Below are positions 13,524 through 14,905 of a DNA stretch of 14,905 nucleotides, one piece after another; position 1 is the first letter of the stretch; every line of letters begins with the position of its first letter. The DNA lies in NCBI GenBank assembly GCA_903893955.1, contig CAITOG010000170.1, positions 1 through 14,905 on the forward strand, given 5' to 3'. The translations under genes and the position numbers were made by a program. This DNA is from an uncultured Actinomycetes bacterium (GTDB taxonomy: Bacteria > Actinomycetota > Acidimicrobiia > Acidimicrobiales > RAAP-2). Below the pieces are notes generated by a model. It was not told the DNA's origin, made no database searches, and worked only from the letters and a program-made list of their open reading frames with translations.

Positions 13524-14510
13524 ATGACCGAGATGCGGCTTGATCCGCTTTCAGGACGATGGGTCGTCATCTCCTCCGCTCGCGCAACGCGACCCGACGC
13601 CTTCGTGCTCCATGCCGAACGACTCGCCCACGAACCGCTCAAGCCGTGCCCGTTCTGCCCAGGCCACGAGGAGGAGACCCCGCCGCCGCTGGCGTCCTAT
13701 GACGAGGACGGTGCCTGGCGGGTCCGGGTGATCCCCAACAAATACCCAGCTTTCGAGGGTGACGAGCCGTTCATCGTGGAGAATCGCGGTCCTGTCTTCA
13801 CCGCAGGCTCTGCTGGCGGGATCCATGAGGTACTGGTGCTATCGCCATCGCACTCGAGTTCGTGGTCAGACCTGAGCGACGAGCAGGCCGGCCTCGTCAT
13901 GACGGTGCTACGCGACCGAATCGCGCAGCACGCCGCGTCAAAGAACCTCCGCTACTCCCAGGCCATCGTCAACGCCGGCCGTGAGGCGGGCGCCTCTGTC
14001 GAACACCCCCACGGACAGCTGCTCGGCATGAGCTTCGTCCCCCGAGAGCTCGCCGAAGAGCAGGCTCGATTCGCACGATTCACCGCCCGCTGCCTGCTGT
14101 GCACCACCATCGAGGCCGAGGAGTCGGTGAACCAGAGAGTCGTCTACAAGGACGACCACGTCGTCGTGCTCTGCCCCTACTGGTCGAGCGTCCCCTACGA
14201 ACTCTTGATCATCCCCCGTGTTCACAGCCCCCACCTGCACATGGCCGAAGATGACGACGTCAAGGCCGCTGGCATCGCGCTTCGCACGGCACTCGCCGCA
14301 ATGGTCGCCGCGATCGGTGATGTCGCCTACAACGTCGTGTTCCACTCAGCGCCATTCCGGATCGGTGAGCCCTTCCACTGGCACATCCACGTGGTGCCAA
14401 AGGCCACCACTCGGGCTGGCTTCGAGATGGGGACCGGCGTGGCGATCAACATCGTCCCCCCAGAGATGGCTACCACCGAGCTCATCGCCGAGCTCGACCG
14501 CTCACGCTGA
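13524..14510 (+). CDS. galT: Galactose-1-phosphate uridylyltransferase (GalT)
   Basis: Exchanges UDP-glucose and galactose-1-phosphate through a uridylyl-histidine intermediate, in the Leloir pathway. The 328-residue protein opens with RLDPLSGRWVVIS (5-17), has CPFCPG with Cys42 and Cys45, VIPNKYPAF at 69-77, EVLVLSPSH at 102-110, and the active-site GASVEHPHGQ at 156-165, where His163 is the expected nucleophile and Gln165 orients it. By comparison with E. coli GalT the structural zinc ligands would be Cys42, Cys45, His110 and His161. The second half has CLLC at 190-193, YELLIIPRVHSPH near 221-233 and FHWHIHVVPK, a second HIT-like half. The start is fixed by the AGGAGAGGG site. No galK or galE is in the window, so a role in sugar-nucleotide salvage is as likely as galactose growth. 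It is convergent with meaB, 4 nt apart. Confidence 0.94.
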   Translation: MTEMRLDPLSGRWVVISSARATRPDAFVLHAERLAHEPLKPCPFCPGHEEETPPPLASYDEDGAWRVRVIPNKYPAFEGDEPFIVENRGPVFTAGSAGGIHEVLVLSPSHSSSWSDLSDEQAGLVMTVLRDRIAQHAASKNLRYSQAIVNAGREAGASVEHPHGQLLGMSFVPRELAEEQARFARFTARCLLCTTIEAEESVNQRVVYKDDHVVVLCPYWSSVPYELLIIPRVHSPHLHMAEDDDVKAAGIALRTALAAMVAAIGDVAYNVVFHSAPFRIGEPFHWHIHVVPKATTRAGFEMGTGVAINIVPPEMATTELIAELDRSR

Positions 14511-14514
14511 CCGC

Positions 14515-14905
14515 TCAGCCCTCGAGCAAGATGCCTGACGCTTCGTAAGGATCGATCTGACCGGCCACGAGCCTGGCCACCTGTTCATCGAAGAGCGATC
14601 CGTCAGCCACCTGCTCAACCCGATCGGCCAGTGAGGCGGCGATGGTCCGCCGCAACAGCTCTGCGAGCCGCTTGGCGCGACGTTCCTCGATCTCACCCGT
14701 CGTGAGCAAGTGGGCCCGATGCGCTGCCACCGTGGCCCAGAGCTCCTCGACCCCTGAGTTGTCCTGTGCGATCGTCTCGACGATCGGCGGTCGCCAGTCC
14801 CCGAGGATGGACAGGTCCAGCATCCCCTCGAGGTCACGGCGCGCCTCTCGGACCCCGGGTCGGTCTGCCTTGTTGATCACGAAGATGTCGGCGATCTCCA
14901 GCAGC
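14515..14905 (-). CDS. meaB: MeaB/ArgK-family GTPase, methylmalonyl-CoA mutase chaperone (3' part, cut by window edge)
   Basis: The window holds only the last 129 residues; the gene continues past 14905. It reads LLEIADIFVINKADRPG, the G4 element (NKAD) with the VNKADRPGA-like context of MeaB, then RRDLEGMLDL, the WRPPIVETIA stretch, SGVEELWATVAAHRAHL (typical GVxELWxxIxxHxxxL), GEIEERRAKR, and ends DPYEASGILLEG. Walker A and switch regions are off the window. MeaB protects and reloads adenosylcobalamin-dependent methylmalonyl-CoA mutase; its usual partner mutA/mutB would be expected upstream, outside the window. A GTG at 14880 is internal (the V of FVINKAD), not a start. It is convergent with galT with no room for a terminator. 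Confidence 0.92.
   Translation of the reverse strand, partial: LLEIADIFVINKADRPGVREARRDLEGMLDLSILGDWRPPIVETIAQDNSGVEELWATVAAHRAHLLTTGEIEERRAKRLAELLRRTIAASLADRVEQVADGSLFDEQVARLVAGQIDPYEASGILLEG

Noticed and set aside
14515..14880. Complete small gene starting at GTG 14880
   Set aside because: The upstream frame to the window edge reads LLEIADIF in perfect continuity with the MeaB G4 region, so the gene is truncated by the window and not short.

Overview
The window reads as an ordinary stretch of a high-GC actinobacterial chromosome. The support is strong G/C third-position bias, GTG starts, TANNNT -10 boxes placed 6 nt before start codons (leaderless style), an actinobacterial-type steroid/acyl-CoA ligase, and a SepX/GlpR-like membrane protein. 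A member of Acidimicrobiia is a plausible guess, but no marker here proves it. No insertion sequences, CRISPR arrays, phage genes or rRNA were seen.

Layout. (1) 15-4063 is a lipid/aldehyde catabolism block: an aldehyde dehydrogenase on the minus strand, divergent from an acyl-CoA synthetase of the FadD17/FadD19 type, which is followed after 28 nt by an APH-fold phosphotransferase. (2) 4233-5693 (minus) is a Tat-exported, probably lipid-anchored flavin amine oxidase. Its C-terminal FAD/substrate block lies before the N-terminal Rossmann motif, which is a circular permutation and the most unusual feature found. (3) 5837-5909 (minus) is tRNA-Ala(CGC) with its own promoter, downstream of a SepX/GlpR-like membrane protein (5946-6683, minus). 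(4) 6795-7487 (+) is a YhhN/TMEM86-type lysoplasmalogenase, tail-to-tail and overlapping by 4 nt with an ABC ATPase of the YlmA/ModF type (7484-8272, minus). (5) 7484-11344 holds assimilatory sulfate reduction: cysH (minus, overlapping the ABC ATPase start by 4 nt) is divergent from cysD-cysN (+). The shared intergenic region has a 7-9-7 palindrome whose two arms overlap divergent -10-like boxes. CysDN makes APS, no APS kinase is present or fused, and CysH would reduce APS to sulfite, but CysH lacks one of the four usual cluster cysteines. (6) 11358-11849 (minus) is a small four-helix membrane protein. (7) 11994-13414 (+) is a PiT-type phosphate permease translationally coupled to a two-helix membrane protein, preceded by a palindrome-rich leader. 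(8) 13524-14510 (+) is galT, convergent with the 3' part of meaB (14515 to the window edge, minus), the GTPase chaperone of methylmalonyl-CoA mutase.

Most genes are housekeeping or central metabolism. Acyl-CoA activation, aldehyde oxidation and the methylmalonyl-CoA chaperone together suggest use of sterol-, branched- or odd-chain substrates, but that link is inference. All identifications come from reading motifs by eye; no database search was run.
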